In this document: in pieces, positions 1-6,142 of the stretch
Numbering within the stretch: the stretch's first letter is position 1
How the letters are laid out: each line of letters opens with the position of its first letter
Assembly: GCA_945874095.1 (NCBI GenBank)
Contig: CAMCFM010000293.1
Location: 1-6,142 of the forward strand
Origin: Candidatus Kuenenia stuttgartensis
GTDB lineage: Bacteria > Planctomycetota > Planctomycetia > Isosphaerales > Isosphaeraceae
Direction of reading: 5' to 3'
DNA: 6,142 nt
Made by a program: the position numbers and the translations under genes
Notes under the pieces: generated by a model
What the model was told of the DNA's origin: nothing
What the model saw: only the letters and a program-made list of their open reading frames with translations
The model's database searches: none

Positions 1-1052
1 TCAAACGCCGATGGAAAGCCGAACCGAAAGCCTAGGCGCCGTGCCATGTGCGGAAGGGCTGGGTAGAGCGCGAAATTCCGGTGAAAAAGTGTCTCGACAC
101 TGCGATCGTCGAGATGCCGGCGATAAACGACGTCGCCCTTGCGATAGATTGTCCGAACTGTTTCCAGGGGCAGGAGGTGCTCTGGGCGTTCTTCCAAAGG
201 ACCACCTGCCAGGTCGAGCCAGCCTTTGTCCACACCTGCCTTGATCGATTCAATGACATCAAAGGCTTTTTCGGCTAGTGTTTCCAGAACAATGGCAGGG
301 CCAACAATGGTCTTGGGCGACTCATCCGCCAGGCACTTGCGGAACTGGTCGGCATCGACGGTCGGATGGGCCATGACCAGATCGACCAGAAAGCAATCGA
401 CAGGATAAAACCGCTCGCGAGCCACCTGGAGCACTTCAAAAGCGGCTCTCAGGTGATTTTTAGCTGTCCCAAAATCGCCGGCTTTCCAGCGATCAGCGGC
501 AGCCAGCGTTTCCTGAGTCAATTCGTCGTGGTTGATCACATCCACATGGCCGAGTGCGATCGTGGCTGAGGCGAGCCAGAGTCGGGCCACACCAAGGGCT
601 TGAAAGTCATCGACAAGCTCGGTCTGGGCCTCGAAATCGTCAGCAATTTCGTGGCCTCTCAAACGTCGGAACAGCTCGGTTCGAGAGGATTCGTAATCGT
701 CGCTGGCCACAATCAGGGCTGTGCCAATGTCTTCCACTTGCCCTAAAAACGACGAGGGAACCTGATCCAGCAATCGACCTGGAACGATGTAAGTGGTTCG
801 AGTGTCAGGGCCTGGAGGGTCGAATATCGGGCCCAGAGTGATCGGCAGGCTCGTCATTCGGCACAAAACGGCCGGGTGCCATGCCAATCGCCAGGCGTGG
901 TAGATGGACGACACGGTGGGGCCGTCCAGAATCCCGTTCGGGTCGGTCTCCATCGAGTCCGCCAGAACCACAATCCTCGGGCCTGATGGCTGGGCAGGGG
1001 ATTCTTCAGAGTCGGTGACCAGGTTCTCTGGATTCGTGTCGTCGGTGTTCAT
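1..1052 (-). CDS. Uncharacterised protein, C-terminus off left edge; GH38-like barrel region suspected
   Basis: The frame is open from an ATG at 1050-1052 to the left edge without a stop, giving 350 residues of an unfinished protein. An in-frame TGA at 1068-1070 closes the frame upstream, so ATG 1052 is the natural start, with a TTG at 1059-1061 as the only alternative. The first 25 residues are acidic and low complexity. There is no signal peptide or membrane segment, so the protein is probably cytoplasmic. I recognise no domain in residues 26-200. Residues 215-350 resemble the barrel region of GH38-type proteins: a GWLDLAGGPLEE stretch at 277-288, LLPLE at 293-297, and a FALYPALPHMARRLGF segment at 327-342. 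This recalls the GH38 'GG.w.E ... E' and 'D.fG.s..lP.il...G' segments. By eye, the GH38 nucleophile Asp position holds Arg325, and no N-terminal His-x-Asp metal motif is visible. If related, it may therefore be a divergent or non-catalytic member. It begins 72 bp after the YceH-family gene. The coding call is sure; the family link is inference. Confidence 0.8.
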   Translation of the reverse strand, partial: MNTDDTNPENLVTDSEESPAQPSGPRIVVLADSMETDPNGILDGPTVSSIYHAWRLAWHPAVLCRMTSLPITLGPIFDPPGPDTRTTYIVPGRLLDQVPSSFLGQVEDIGTALIVASDDYESSRTELFRRLRGHEIADDFEAQTELVDDFQALGVARLWLASATIALGHVDVINHDELTQETLAAADRWKAGDFGTAKNHLRAAFEVLQVARERFYPVDCFLVDLVMAHPTVDADQFRKCLADESPKTIVGPAIVLETLAEKAFDVIESIKAGVDKGWLDLAGGPLEERPEHLLPLETVRTIYRKGDVVYRRHLDDRSVETLFHRNFALYPALPHMARRLGFRFGFPSAF

Positions 1053-1124
1053 CTGGAGCAATTCGATTCAAGGTGTTAAACAACCGGCGATATTTCTTGA
1101 CCTGTCGGCTTCACGTAAAGCCTC

Positions 1125-1865
1125 TCAGCCGCCCAGTTCCTGACGCAGTTTTTCGAGAATCTCTTCGAGTGCCGAAACACGTGTGACCAGCGAATCCACC
1201 GTCTGGCGAATCTGGTTCACTTCGAATTTCAGCTCGGTTCGAGCTGCCCCTGAAGCGGCCTGGCTACGGTCGGAACTCGCAGAATCGTCGTCAACTTCAT
1301 CGCCATTGCCAGCATGTTTCAGCCTCAAGGCTTCAATTTCACTGTCGTTATAAAACGCATGGCTGACAATCACCCCTCGCTTGCGGCCTGGAGGGGTCAG
1401 AGTGATCACCATCCCCCGTTCTTTCAGAGGCTCAAGCACGGTGTGGAGGGCGTTTTGATCGACCAGACTGTCTTCCATCCGCTCTGATCGTGCCCTCAAT
1501 TCGCCTTCGGTCTGAGGACCACGCAGCAAGAGTTCTGCCAGAACCGATATTTCGGCCTTGCTCACGCCCCATCGCTCATAGATATTGTGCTTGAATTTCG
1601 GGACCCGGCCCAACCCTTCCACCTTGATGGCCGACTGCTTCTCACGCAGGTCCACCAGGGTGTCCTCGACATCGTCTTCGTTATAACTCACTACTGGGTC
1701 GCGATTTGACTTCTGGTTGCAGCCTGTGATCAAGCCAGCCAGTGTCATTGGATAATAGTCAGGCGTGGTCTTGCCTTTCTCGATCATCACACCTAAGACG
1801 CGCCTCTCTTTGGCGTTGTATCGAGGCAATTCGTTGATCGAAGGGCGATTTGATCCAGTGGACAT
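1125..1865 (-). CDS. YceH/DUF480 family winged-helix protein
   Basis: A complete 246-residue protein of the YceH (DUF480, UPF0502) family, whose molecular role is unknown. The family folds as two tandem winged-helix domains and is expected in the cytoplasm. The first domain spans about residues 15-95 and carries the family signature CNQKSNRDPV at 49-58, preceded by EKGKTTPDYYP (29-39). The second spans about 100-180 and carries LLLRGPQTEGELRAR at 112-126. A Ser/Asp-rich linker (about 187-210) leads to a C-terminal heptad-patterned helix (about 211-244, with V, L, V, L, I, L, L at hydrophobic positions) that probably forms a coiled coil. A coiled-coil tail of this kind is common in longer family members. 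The ATG at 1863-1865 sits just before the conserved region. No strong Shine-Dalgarno is seen, only an AGG about 11 bases upstream. The gene follows gatB on the same strand across a 108 bp gap with a possible terminator, so it may have its own promoter. I could not identify one. Confidence 0.93.
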   Translation of the reverse strand: MSTGSNRPSINELPRYNAKERRVLGVMIEKGKTTPDYYPMTLAGLITGCNQKSNRDPVVSYNEDDVEDTLVDLREKQSAIKVEGLGRVPKFKHNIYERWGVSKAEISVLAELLLRGPQTEGELRARSERMEDSLVDQNALHTVLEPLKERGMVITLTPPGRKRGVIVSHAFYNDSEIEALRLKHAGNGDEVDDDSASSDRSQAASGAARTELKFEVNQIRQTVDSLVTRVSALEEILEKLRQELGG

Positions 1866-1922
1866 GACTCAAAACCTGTCTATTTTTTTCGCGGCCAGTT
1901 CTATCAGAAAGATGCAACAAAA

Positions 1923-1951
1923 GCAGGTGGAATGAAGAGACTCCACCATGC
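1923..1951 (-). terminator. Probable weak intrinsic terminator after gatB
   Basis: Read on the minus strand, starting 22 bases after the gatB stop, the sequence forms a stem of GGTGGA paired with TCCACC around a 10-base loop. The stem is lengthened by GCA/TGC beyond a single bulged base, for nine pairs in all. It is followed by TTTTGTT. The position at the end of gatCAB and the trailing T-run fit a Rho-independent terminator. The bulge and the short, interrupted T-run suggest it is leaky, and read-through into the YceH-family gene is possible. Confidence 0.45.
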
Positions 1952-1973
1952 TCTATCCAAGATTCACAATGGC

Positions 1974-3479
1974 TCAGGCCCCGCCTTCCAATTCGGCCAG
2001 AATCGAATCCATCAACTGTCCCACCAGAGCAGGATTCGCCTTGCCGCCTGTGGCCTTCATCACCTGACCTCGCAAAAAGCCCTTCACAGCGTCGGGCTTT
2101 TTCTTGCCAGTTTTGAGGTCTTCCATCGCCTTGGGATTCGACGCCAAAGCCGCTTGGATCGCTTCGCGGATCGGGCCTTCGTCAGAGACCATCTTAAAGC
2201 CACCGGCTTCGATGATCTGGTCGATGTCCGCCCCAGCGCCGGTTTCAATCAGCTTGCCAAGCACCTCGCGGCCCTGCTGGTTGTTCAGCTCTCCACGACC
2301 CACGCGGGCGATCAGGTTGGCCAGCATGGCTGGTTTGACAGGGAAGTCGGCGACCGAGATTCCATCGGCGTTGGCCGTTCGCAAGACTTCCTGCTGGACC
2401 CAGTTGGAAGCCATCTTGTATTGATCGGTCAGGGCCACCACGGCATCGAAATAATCGGCCACGTCCTTACCTTGTTCGACGAGCACATTGGCGTCGTAAG
2501 GTGACAGGCCAAAGGTGGATTCAAATCGCTGGCGGCGTTCGCGAGGAAGTTCGCCAATCTCGGCTCTGAGTCGCTCCACCCACTCTTCGTCGACCACAAC
2601 GGGGAGGAGGTCAGGCTCAGGGAAATAGCGATAATCGGCGGCGGTTTCCTTCTCACGCTGGAGCTTGGTGATGCCGTCAGGGTCAGACCAGCCGCGAGTC
2701 TCTTTAGGGGCGTCGCTGATGGTCAGTCCGTCCTCTTTCCATTTCTTGTACTGACGATCTGCTTCGTAAAGCAAGGCACGCTCTACGGAACGAAAGCTGT
2801 TCAGGTTCTTGATCTCGACAATCGGAGTCGCCACCTTGCCAGCCGGTGTGTCGATGTGCAGGTTCACGTTGGCGTCGCACCGCAAGCTGCCTTCCTGCAT
2901 TTCGCAGTCGGATACGCCCAGATATCGCAGGGTCAGTCGCAGCTCTTCCAAGCACAGACGGGCATCGGCGGCCGATCGAATATCCGGCTCGCTCACAATT
3001 TCCATCAGAGGCGTGCCCGCCCGGTTCAGATCCACCTCAGACTCCTGTCCTGAGGTGTGCACCATTTTGCCGGTGTCTTCCTCAAGGTGGATTCGGGTCA
3101 GACGAATGGTCTTGCCGCCATTGCCCTCTTTATCCGCAGGAATCGGCAGAGAACCACCCAGAGAGAATGGGAGGTCGTACTGGCTGATCTGATACTTCTT
3201 TGGAAGGTCGGGATAGAAGTAATTCTTGCGATCCCACTTGGTGTATCGGGGAATGGTGCAACCGCAGGCGATGGCGGTTTTCAAAGCCATATTGAAGGCT
3301 TTGCCGTTCATCACCGGCAGGGTGCCGGGCATGCCCAGATTGACGGGATCGCACAAAGTGTTCGGCGCAAGACCGAACTCGGTGCCGGTCCATGAAAACA
3401 TTTTCGACTCGGTCAGAAGCTGTACGTGAACTTCCAGGCCGACAATCATCGTATAAGGCGGGTTGGCTGATGTAGACAT
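1974..3479 (-). CDS. gatB: Aspartyl/glutamyl-tRNA(Asn/Gln) amidotransferase subunit B
   Basis: GatB is the subunit of GatCAB that binds the misacylated tRNA. It uses ATP to phosphorylate the Glu or Asp side chain and transfers ammonia delivered from GatA. The 501-residue product is full length for the family. The catalytic cradle domain spans roughly residues 8-300, with GLEVHVQ (14-20), DRKNYFYPDLPKKYQISQYD (83-102), HLEEDTGK (131-138) and the GatB signature VDLNRAGTPLMEIVSEPD (149-166). The helical GatB/YqeY tRNA-binding domain follows (about 340-495) and ends in the usual MKATGGKANPALV pattern (474-486). The CPVC motif seen in many GatBs is replaced by DPVN (44-47), as in Cys-poor family members such as that of Staphylococcus aureus. 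Cys72 and Cys74 are present. I chose the ATG at 3477-3479 because family similarity begins a few residues later. A TTG at 3570-3572, overlapping the gatA stop, would add 31 residues with no visible family match. Third gene of gatCAB, 89 bp after gatA. Confidence 0.98.
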   Translation of the reverse strand: MSTSANPPYTMIVGLEVHVQLLTESKMFSWTGTEFGLAPNTLCDPVNLGMPGTLPVMNGKAFNMALKTAIACGCTIPRYTKWDRKNYFYPDLPKKYQISQYDLPFSLGGSLPIPADKEGNGGKTIRLTRIHLEEDTGKMVHTSGQESEVDLNRAGTPLMEIVSEPDIRSAADARLCLEELRLTLRYLGVSDCEMQEGSLRCDANVNLHIDTPAGKVATPIVEIKNLNSFRSVERALLYEADRQYKKWKEDGLTISDAPKETRGWSDPDGITKLQREKETAADYRYFPEPDLLPVVVDEEWVERLRAEIGELPRERRQRFESTFGLSPYDANVLVEQGKDVADYFDAVVALTDQYKMASNWVQQEVLRTANADGISVADFPVKPAMLANLIARVGRGELNNQQGREVLGKLIETGAGADIDQIIEAGGFKMVSDEGPIREAIQAALASNPKAMEDLKTGKKKPDAVKGFLRGQVMKATGGKANPALVGQLMDSILAELEGGA

Positions 3480-3544
3480 TTGATTAAAGCACTCACCGAA
3501 TCTGGGTTGTATCTGTATGAAACGCTCTGAGATATACGTCAGGG

Positions 3545-3568
3545 GAAGGCTCTTGCAGTGGAGCCTTC
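3545..3568 (-). other. Hairpin between gatA and gatB, abutting the gatA stop
   Basis: A perfect 8-bp inverted repeat, GAAGGCTC/GAGCCTTC on either strand, encloses an 8-base loop (3553-3560). On the mRNA the stem starts at the base directly after the gatA TGA (3569-3571). No T-run follows, so it is not a standard intrinsic terminator. Plausible roles are stabilising the 3' end of a processed gatC-gatA message, pausing, or modulating gatB translation. No role is shown by the sequence alone. Confidence 0.5.
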
Positions 3569-5056
3569 TCAAATATTGGGCCGTTTGGTGTGCCAGTCGG
3601 TTTCGCGTTCGAACAGGCGGGCCGCTTGCAGAAGTGCGGTTTCACTCATCGCCGGGCCTACAAGCTGCATGCCGATCGGGAGGCCTTCGGAGGATAGCCC
3701 GCATGGCATGCTCAGGCCCGGGATGCCGGCCAGATTTGTGGTGATGGTGTAGATGTCCGACAAATACATGGCCAGAGGGTTCGCCGCCTTCTCGCCCAGC
3801 TTAAAGGCCGGTGTGGGCGTGGTGGGACCGATCAAGAAGTCCACGTCTTTGAAGGCTGTCTCGAAGTCGTTCCGAATCAACCGGCGCACTTTGAGGGCCT
3901 TGTTGTAATACTGATCGGCATAGCCTGCGGAGAGGGCGTAAGTACCGAGCATGATCCGCCTTTTGACTTCCGCACCAAAGCCTTCCGCCCGCGTGGCCAT
4001 CATCATTCGGACCAGTGCCGGCAGATCCTTTTCAGCTTCATCGGCAGGTGAGAAATCTTTGGCCCTGTGGCCGAAGAGGGTTCCGTCATAGCGGGCCAGG
4101 TTGGATGAAGCCTCAGCAGGTGCCACGATGTAATAGGCGGCGATACCGTACTTTGAGTGAGGCAGGGAGACTTCCTTGATCTCGGCCCCGAGCTTGCGAT
4201 AGACCTCAATGGCGTTATGAACCGCCACTGCCACTTCGTTATCAAGCCCTTCGCCGAAGAATTCCTTGACCACGCCGATCCGCAGACGTTCCGGACGCTT
4301 TTCAATTTCTTGCGAATAGGCAGGCACGGCATCGGGCAGGCTTGTGGCGTCTTTCGGGTCGCCGCCTGAGATGGCTTCCATCATCAGGGCCATATCCGGC
4401 ACATTCCAGGTAAATGGGCCGATCTGGTCGAGCGAGCTGGCAAATGCGATCAGGCCATATCGGCTAACCCGGCCATAAGTTGGCTTCAGACCGACCACAC
4501 CGCAAAGGGCGGCTGGCTGACGGATTGATCCGCCGGTGTCAGACCCCAGACTCACAGGGGCGGTCATGGCAGCCACGGCAGCAGCAGAACCGCCAGATGA
4601 ACCGCCTGGAATGCGGGCAGGGTCCCAAGGGTTCAGGGTGGGGCCATAGCAACTGTTCTCGGTGGAGGAACCCATCGCGAACTCGTCCATATTGGCTTTG
4701 CCATAAAGCACGGCCCCAGCGGCTTTGAGCTTCTCGATGACGGTGGCATTGTATGGAGGCCTGAAATTGGCCAGCATTTTGCTGCCGCAGGTGGTGGGCT
4801 CGCCTTGCACGCAGAGAAGGTCTTTGATGGCGACAGGCAGGCCGGCCAATGGACCGACGGCTTCACCGGCAGCCAGTCGGCGATCGACATCGCGTGCCTG
4901 GTTCAGGACGACTTCATCATCAAGGTGAACGTAAATGTTCAGATTCTTGAGCTTGGCAGTTCGGTCCAGAAACGCCTTGGCCACTTCTTCGGCGTTAAAC
5001 TTACGGGCAGAGATACCCGCTACCACTTCCGTCGCCGTCAGGTTTGTCAGTTGCAT
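3569..5056 (-). CDS. gatA: Glutamyl-tRNA(Gln)/aspartyl-tRNA(Asn) amidotransferase subunit A
   Basis: GatA is the glutaminase subunit of GatCAB. It hydrolyses glutamine and channels the ammonia to GatB. It is an amidase-signature enzyme with a Ser-cisSer-Lys triad. With the ATG at 5054-5056 as start the protein has 495 residues, normal for the family. The triad is visible as Lys78 in PVAIKD (74-79), cis-Ser153 in GGSSGGS (151-157) and nucleophile Ser177 in DTGGSIRQP (173-181). Their spacing of 75 and 24 residues matches my recollection of the Staphylococcus aureus enzyme (Lys79, Ser154, Ser178). GLKPTYGRVSRYG (189-201) and the C-terminal PGLSMPCG region are also typical. A TTG four codons upstream (5066-5068) could start a slightly longer form, but the ATG is preferred because it is the common codon and similarity begins right after it. 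It lies 63 bp after gatC and 89 bp before gatB, all on one strand, consistent with a single transcript. Confidence 0.98.
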   Translation of the reverse strand: MQLTNLTATEVVAGISARKFNAEEVAKAFLDRTAKLKNLNIYVHLDDEVVLNQARDVDRRLAAGEAVGPLAGLPVAIKDLLCVQGEPTTCGSKMLANFRPPYNATVIEKLKAAGAVLYGKANMDEFAMGSSTENSCYGPTLNPWDPARIPGGSSGGSAAAVAAMTAPVSLGSDTGGSIRQPAALCGVVGLKPTYGRVSRYGLIAFASSLDQIGPFTWNVPDMALMMEAISGGDPKDATSLPDAVPAYSQEIEKRPERLRIGVVKEFFGEGLDNEVAVAVHNAIEVYRKLGAEIKEVSLPHSKYGIAAYYIVAPAEASSNLARYDGTLFGHRAKDFSPADEAEKDLPALVRMMMATRAEGFGAEVKRRIMLGTYALSAGYADQYYNKALKVRRLIRNDFETAFKDVDFLIGPTTPTPAFKLGEKAANPLAMYLSDIYTITTNLAGIPGLSMPCGLSSEGLPIGMQLVGPAMSETALLQAARLFERETDWHTKRPNI

Positions 5057-5119
5057 GGAGCCACTCAAAAAAGTCGCAGTGATGGATGAAATAGAAGGAA
5101 TCTTGGGAACGGTCGTGAA

Positions 5120-5401
5120 TCAGTCCAGCACAGCGGGGACCAGAAAGCCCTCAGCACTACGCTTCGGAGCGTTCATCAGGGCCAGTTCACGTTCCAGAGC
5201 AGGATAGGCTTTATCCTCGCGGAAGACGTTCGTGCGGTCCACGCCGTGGGCCAGCGGCTCGACGCCTTCGGTGTCAAGCTCTCCAAGCTGGGCAATGAAC
5301 TCAAGGATCAGCGAGAGCTGTTCCGCATATCGTTCGCGTTCCTGGTCATTCAGCCTAAGTCTTGCCAGCAAAGCTACCTTGGCCACTTCGTCGGTTGTCA
5401 T
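5120..5401 (-). CDS. gatC: Aspartyl/glutamyl-tRNA amidotransferase subunit C
   Basis: GatC is the small non-catalytic subunit that wraps around GatA and GatB and stabilises the complex. The 93-residue product matches the usual length of about 95-100. It has the typical N-terminal helical part with VAKVALLARLRL (6-17) and the LSLILEFIAQLGELDTEGVEP segment from about residue 29 to 49, followed by a conserved stretch near HGVDRTNVFREDK (52-64) and a C-terminal PKRSAEGFLVPAVL. The start is the ATG at 5399-5401. An AGGA lies 12 bases upstream, a somewhat long spacing for a ribosome binding site. It is the first gene of gatCAB. The spacer of about 315 bp before it is the longest in the window, so the operon promoter is expected there. 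Confidence 0.96.
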   Translation of the reverse strand: MTTDEVAKVALLARLRLNDQERERYAEQLSLILEFIAQLGELDTEGVEPLAHGVDRTNVFREDKAYPALERELALMNAPKRSAEGFLVPAVLD

Positions 5402-5450
5402 GATCTGGGAAATTCCTGTTCAGTGATGACCTCAAGCGCAGTATGGTCGA

Positions 5451-5467
5451 TGGCACATATCGTGCCA
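5451..5467 (-). promoter_or_regulatory. 17-bp inverted repeat upstream of gatC; possible operator or sigma-54-like promoter
   Basis: On the minus strand the sequence is TGGCACGATATGTGCCA, two perfect 6-bp arms around five bases, 49 bases upstream of the gatC ATG. It could be a site for a dimeric regulator or a short hairpin in the leader. The same bases fit a sigma-54 -24/-12 layout (consensus about TGGCACG, four bases, then TTGC), with GG and GC ten bases apart and only the first base of the -12 box differing. Transcription would then start near 5441, giving a leader of about 40 bases. A sigma-54 promoter for a housekeeping operon would be unusual, so this remains a candidate only. Confidence 0.35.
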
Positions 5468-5605
5468 AAGTCTTGGATTTGTGGCAATAGATGAGCTCAA
5501 AACCAGCAGAATTTATGGGATTTATCAGGGTCAAGCCATCAAGAAACATCCGGTTCTGGGATGATTTGGATTTGAGAACTTATGGAGAATCACTCTGATA
5601 AAGCT

Positions 5606-5656
5606 GGTTGGAGGCATGATGGTGCAATAATCACTCAAATATGCCTCAATCCAACC
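5606..5656. repeat. Imperfect inverted repeat between the ASPIC-UnbV gene and gatC
   Basis: On the plus strand, 12 continuous bases GGTTGGAGGCAT (5606-5617) pair with ATGCCTC (5641-5647) and CAACC (5652-5656). Four unpaired bases lie in the second arm, and the loop is 23 bases. It lies 61-111 bases beyond the stop of the upstream gene and about 205 bases before gatC. On the minus strand the stem is followed by AGCTTTATC rather than a T-run, so it is not a clear terminator. It could be a structured 3' end of the upstream transcript or part of a leader. The function is unknown. Confidence 0.45.
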
Positions 5657-5716
5657 TTGGGATATCGTCTCACCACGCTTGAAACAGGAAGTGATTCACA
5701 GGCGCCCCCTGAATGC

Positions 5717-6142
5717 TCAAGGTTCCTCAACAATCGTCACTTTACCTGACTCCACGTCCGTCAGGGTTTGCTTGATACCGCTGGGCCAGGTGAGTTCGAG
5801 TTTATCGATCTTACCAGTGGAACCGGCGCCGATAGTCACCATCGGATCAAGGCTCGAAAGATAGCTTCTCGCCAGGAAGTGCTGTAAACGCAACGACTTA
5901 TCGCCTGAGGTCGCCTTCAGCTTCAGGCCAAGACCATCGCGGTTTGACTTCTTGCCGACCAACTTGAGCCGGACCGATTTGTTGGATTCCCCGAGATCGT
6001 TTCGATATATGTGTGCCCGGCCGCCGTTTTCGGTCATGACCACGTCCAGATCGCCATCGTTATCCATATCAAAGCACACAGAGCCTCTACCTACGATTGG
6101 CTTTAGGATTTCTCCGCCAATGTCGTCGCCGGTCATCAGACG
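5717..6142 (-). CDS. FG-GAP/ASPIC-UnbV (CRTAC1-type) repeat protein, C-terminal part
   Basis: These are the last 141 residues of a larger protein whose start lies beyond the right edge. The frame is open to the edge, and the ATG at 6134-6136 is internal. Near the visible start is an FG-GAP/VCBS-type repeat with a calcium-binding-like loop, DMDNDGDLDVV, followed by ENGGRAHIYRND, which ends a beta-propeller blade. It continues into an ASPIC/UnbV domain: VRLKLVGKKSNRDGLGLKLK, then SYLSSLDPMVTIGAG, then KLELTWPSGIKQTL close to the C-terminus. Such proteins are usually large, exported propeller proteins thought to act in adhesion or surface interactions, and they are very numerous in Planctomycetes. 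That location is family knowledge, because the signal region is outside the window. The gene ends 315 bp before gatC on the same strand and is probably a separate transcription unit. Confidence 0.93.
   Translation of the reverse strand, partial: RLMTGDDIGGEILKPIVGRGSVCFDMDNDGDLDVVMTENGGRAHIYRNDLGESNKSVRLKLVGKKSNRDGLGLKLKATSGDKSLRLQHFLARSYLSSLDPMVTIGAGSTGKIDKLELTWPSGIKQTLTDVESGKVTIVEEP

Larger units (their letters stand above)
5402..5716. other. Intergenic region, likely gatCAB control region
   Basis: This 315-bp gap is AT-richer than its surroundings and has no credible gene. It holds a 17-bp inverted repeat at 5451-5467 and a large bulged inverted repeat at 5606-5656, described separately. 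Reading toward gatC, I looked for a sigma-70 promoter. TTGACC (close to TTGACA) and CATAAA (close to TATAAT) both occur around 5515-5535, but they are only 11 bases apart, so I do not call a promoter there. No T-rich terminator follows the upstream ASPIC-UnbV gene. No riboswitch or T-box element is recognisable. Confidence 0.6.

Noticed and set aside
1107..1122. Hairpin GGCTT/AAGCC just after the stop of the YceH-family gene
   Set aside because: Only 5 bp with a 6-base loop and no T-run after it. Too weak to call a terminator.
1932..2504. 190-codon open frame on the plus strand
   Set aside because: It lies wholly antisense to gatB, whose protein shows clear family motifs through the region. 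The antisense product has no recognisable domain and is composition-driven.
3480..3572. N-terminal extension of GatB from the TTG at 3572
   Set aside because: The extra 31 residues have no family counterpart, and the ATG at 3479 places the conserved N-terminus normally. It is kept only as a minor alternative.
5510..5540. Sigma-70-like boxes TTGACC and CATAAA before gatC
   Set aside because: The spacing is about 11 bases instead of 16-18, so they cannot act as one standard promoter.
5355..5549. 64-codon minus-strand frame in the spacer before gatC
   Set aside because: It overlaps the start of gatC in another frame, and the product resembles nothing known. No ribosome binding site or family similarity supports it.
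5473..5574. 9-bp direct repeat TTGGATTTG (5473-5481 and 5566-5574) in the gatC upstream region
   Set aside because: A single 9-bp repeat in a 315-bp AT-rich spacer is within chance. The copies are 93 bp apart with no other shared flanking sequence.

Overview
The window reads as ordinary chromosomal DNA from a bacterium. The best guess is a member of the Planctomycetes. The clues are a C-terminal FG-GAP/ASPIC-UnbV (CRTAC1-type) protein, a family very abundant in that phylum, moderately high GC, weak Shine-Dalgarno sequences, and a large unlabelled protein of a kind I associate with planctomycete genomes. This placement is inference from gene style, not from a marker gene. All six genes lie on the minus strand, so transcription runs from the right edge to the left edge.

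In order of transcription the window holds: (1) the last 141 residues of an FG-GAP/ASPIC-UnbV repeat protein, cut by the right edge; (2) a spacer of about 315 bp with two inverted repeats, the probable control region of the next cluster; (3) gatC, gatA and gatB, encoding the three subunits of the tRNA-dependent amidotransferase GatCAB, with gaps of 63 and 89 bp; (4) a weak intrinsic terminator in the 108 bp gap after gatB; (5) a YceH/DUF480 winged-helix protein; (6) the first 350 residues of a long uncharacterised protein cut by the left edge. The end of that last sequence resembles the barrel region of glycoside hydrolase family 38 (alpha-mannosidase-like) proteins.

The functional core is gatCAB. 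GatA releases ammonia from glutamine, GatB phosphorylates and amidates the misacylated Glu-tRNA(Gln) and/or Asp-tRNA(Asn), and GatC holds the two together. All three subunits are full length with their active-site motifs intact, so the organism uses the indirect route for Gln-tRNA and/or Asn-tRNA. The flanking genes have no evident link to this job.

I see no mobile element, CRISPR array, RNA gene or defence system. The points most worth checking are the nature of the left-edge protein, a 17-bp inverted repeat 50 bp upstream of gatC that also fits a sigma-54 -24/-12 pattern, and a strong hairpin directly abutting the gatA stop codon. None of these amounts to a demonstrated new system.
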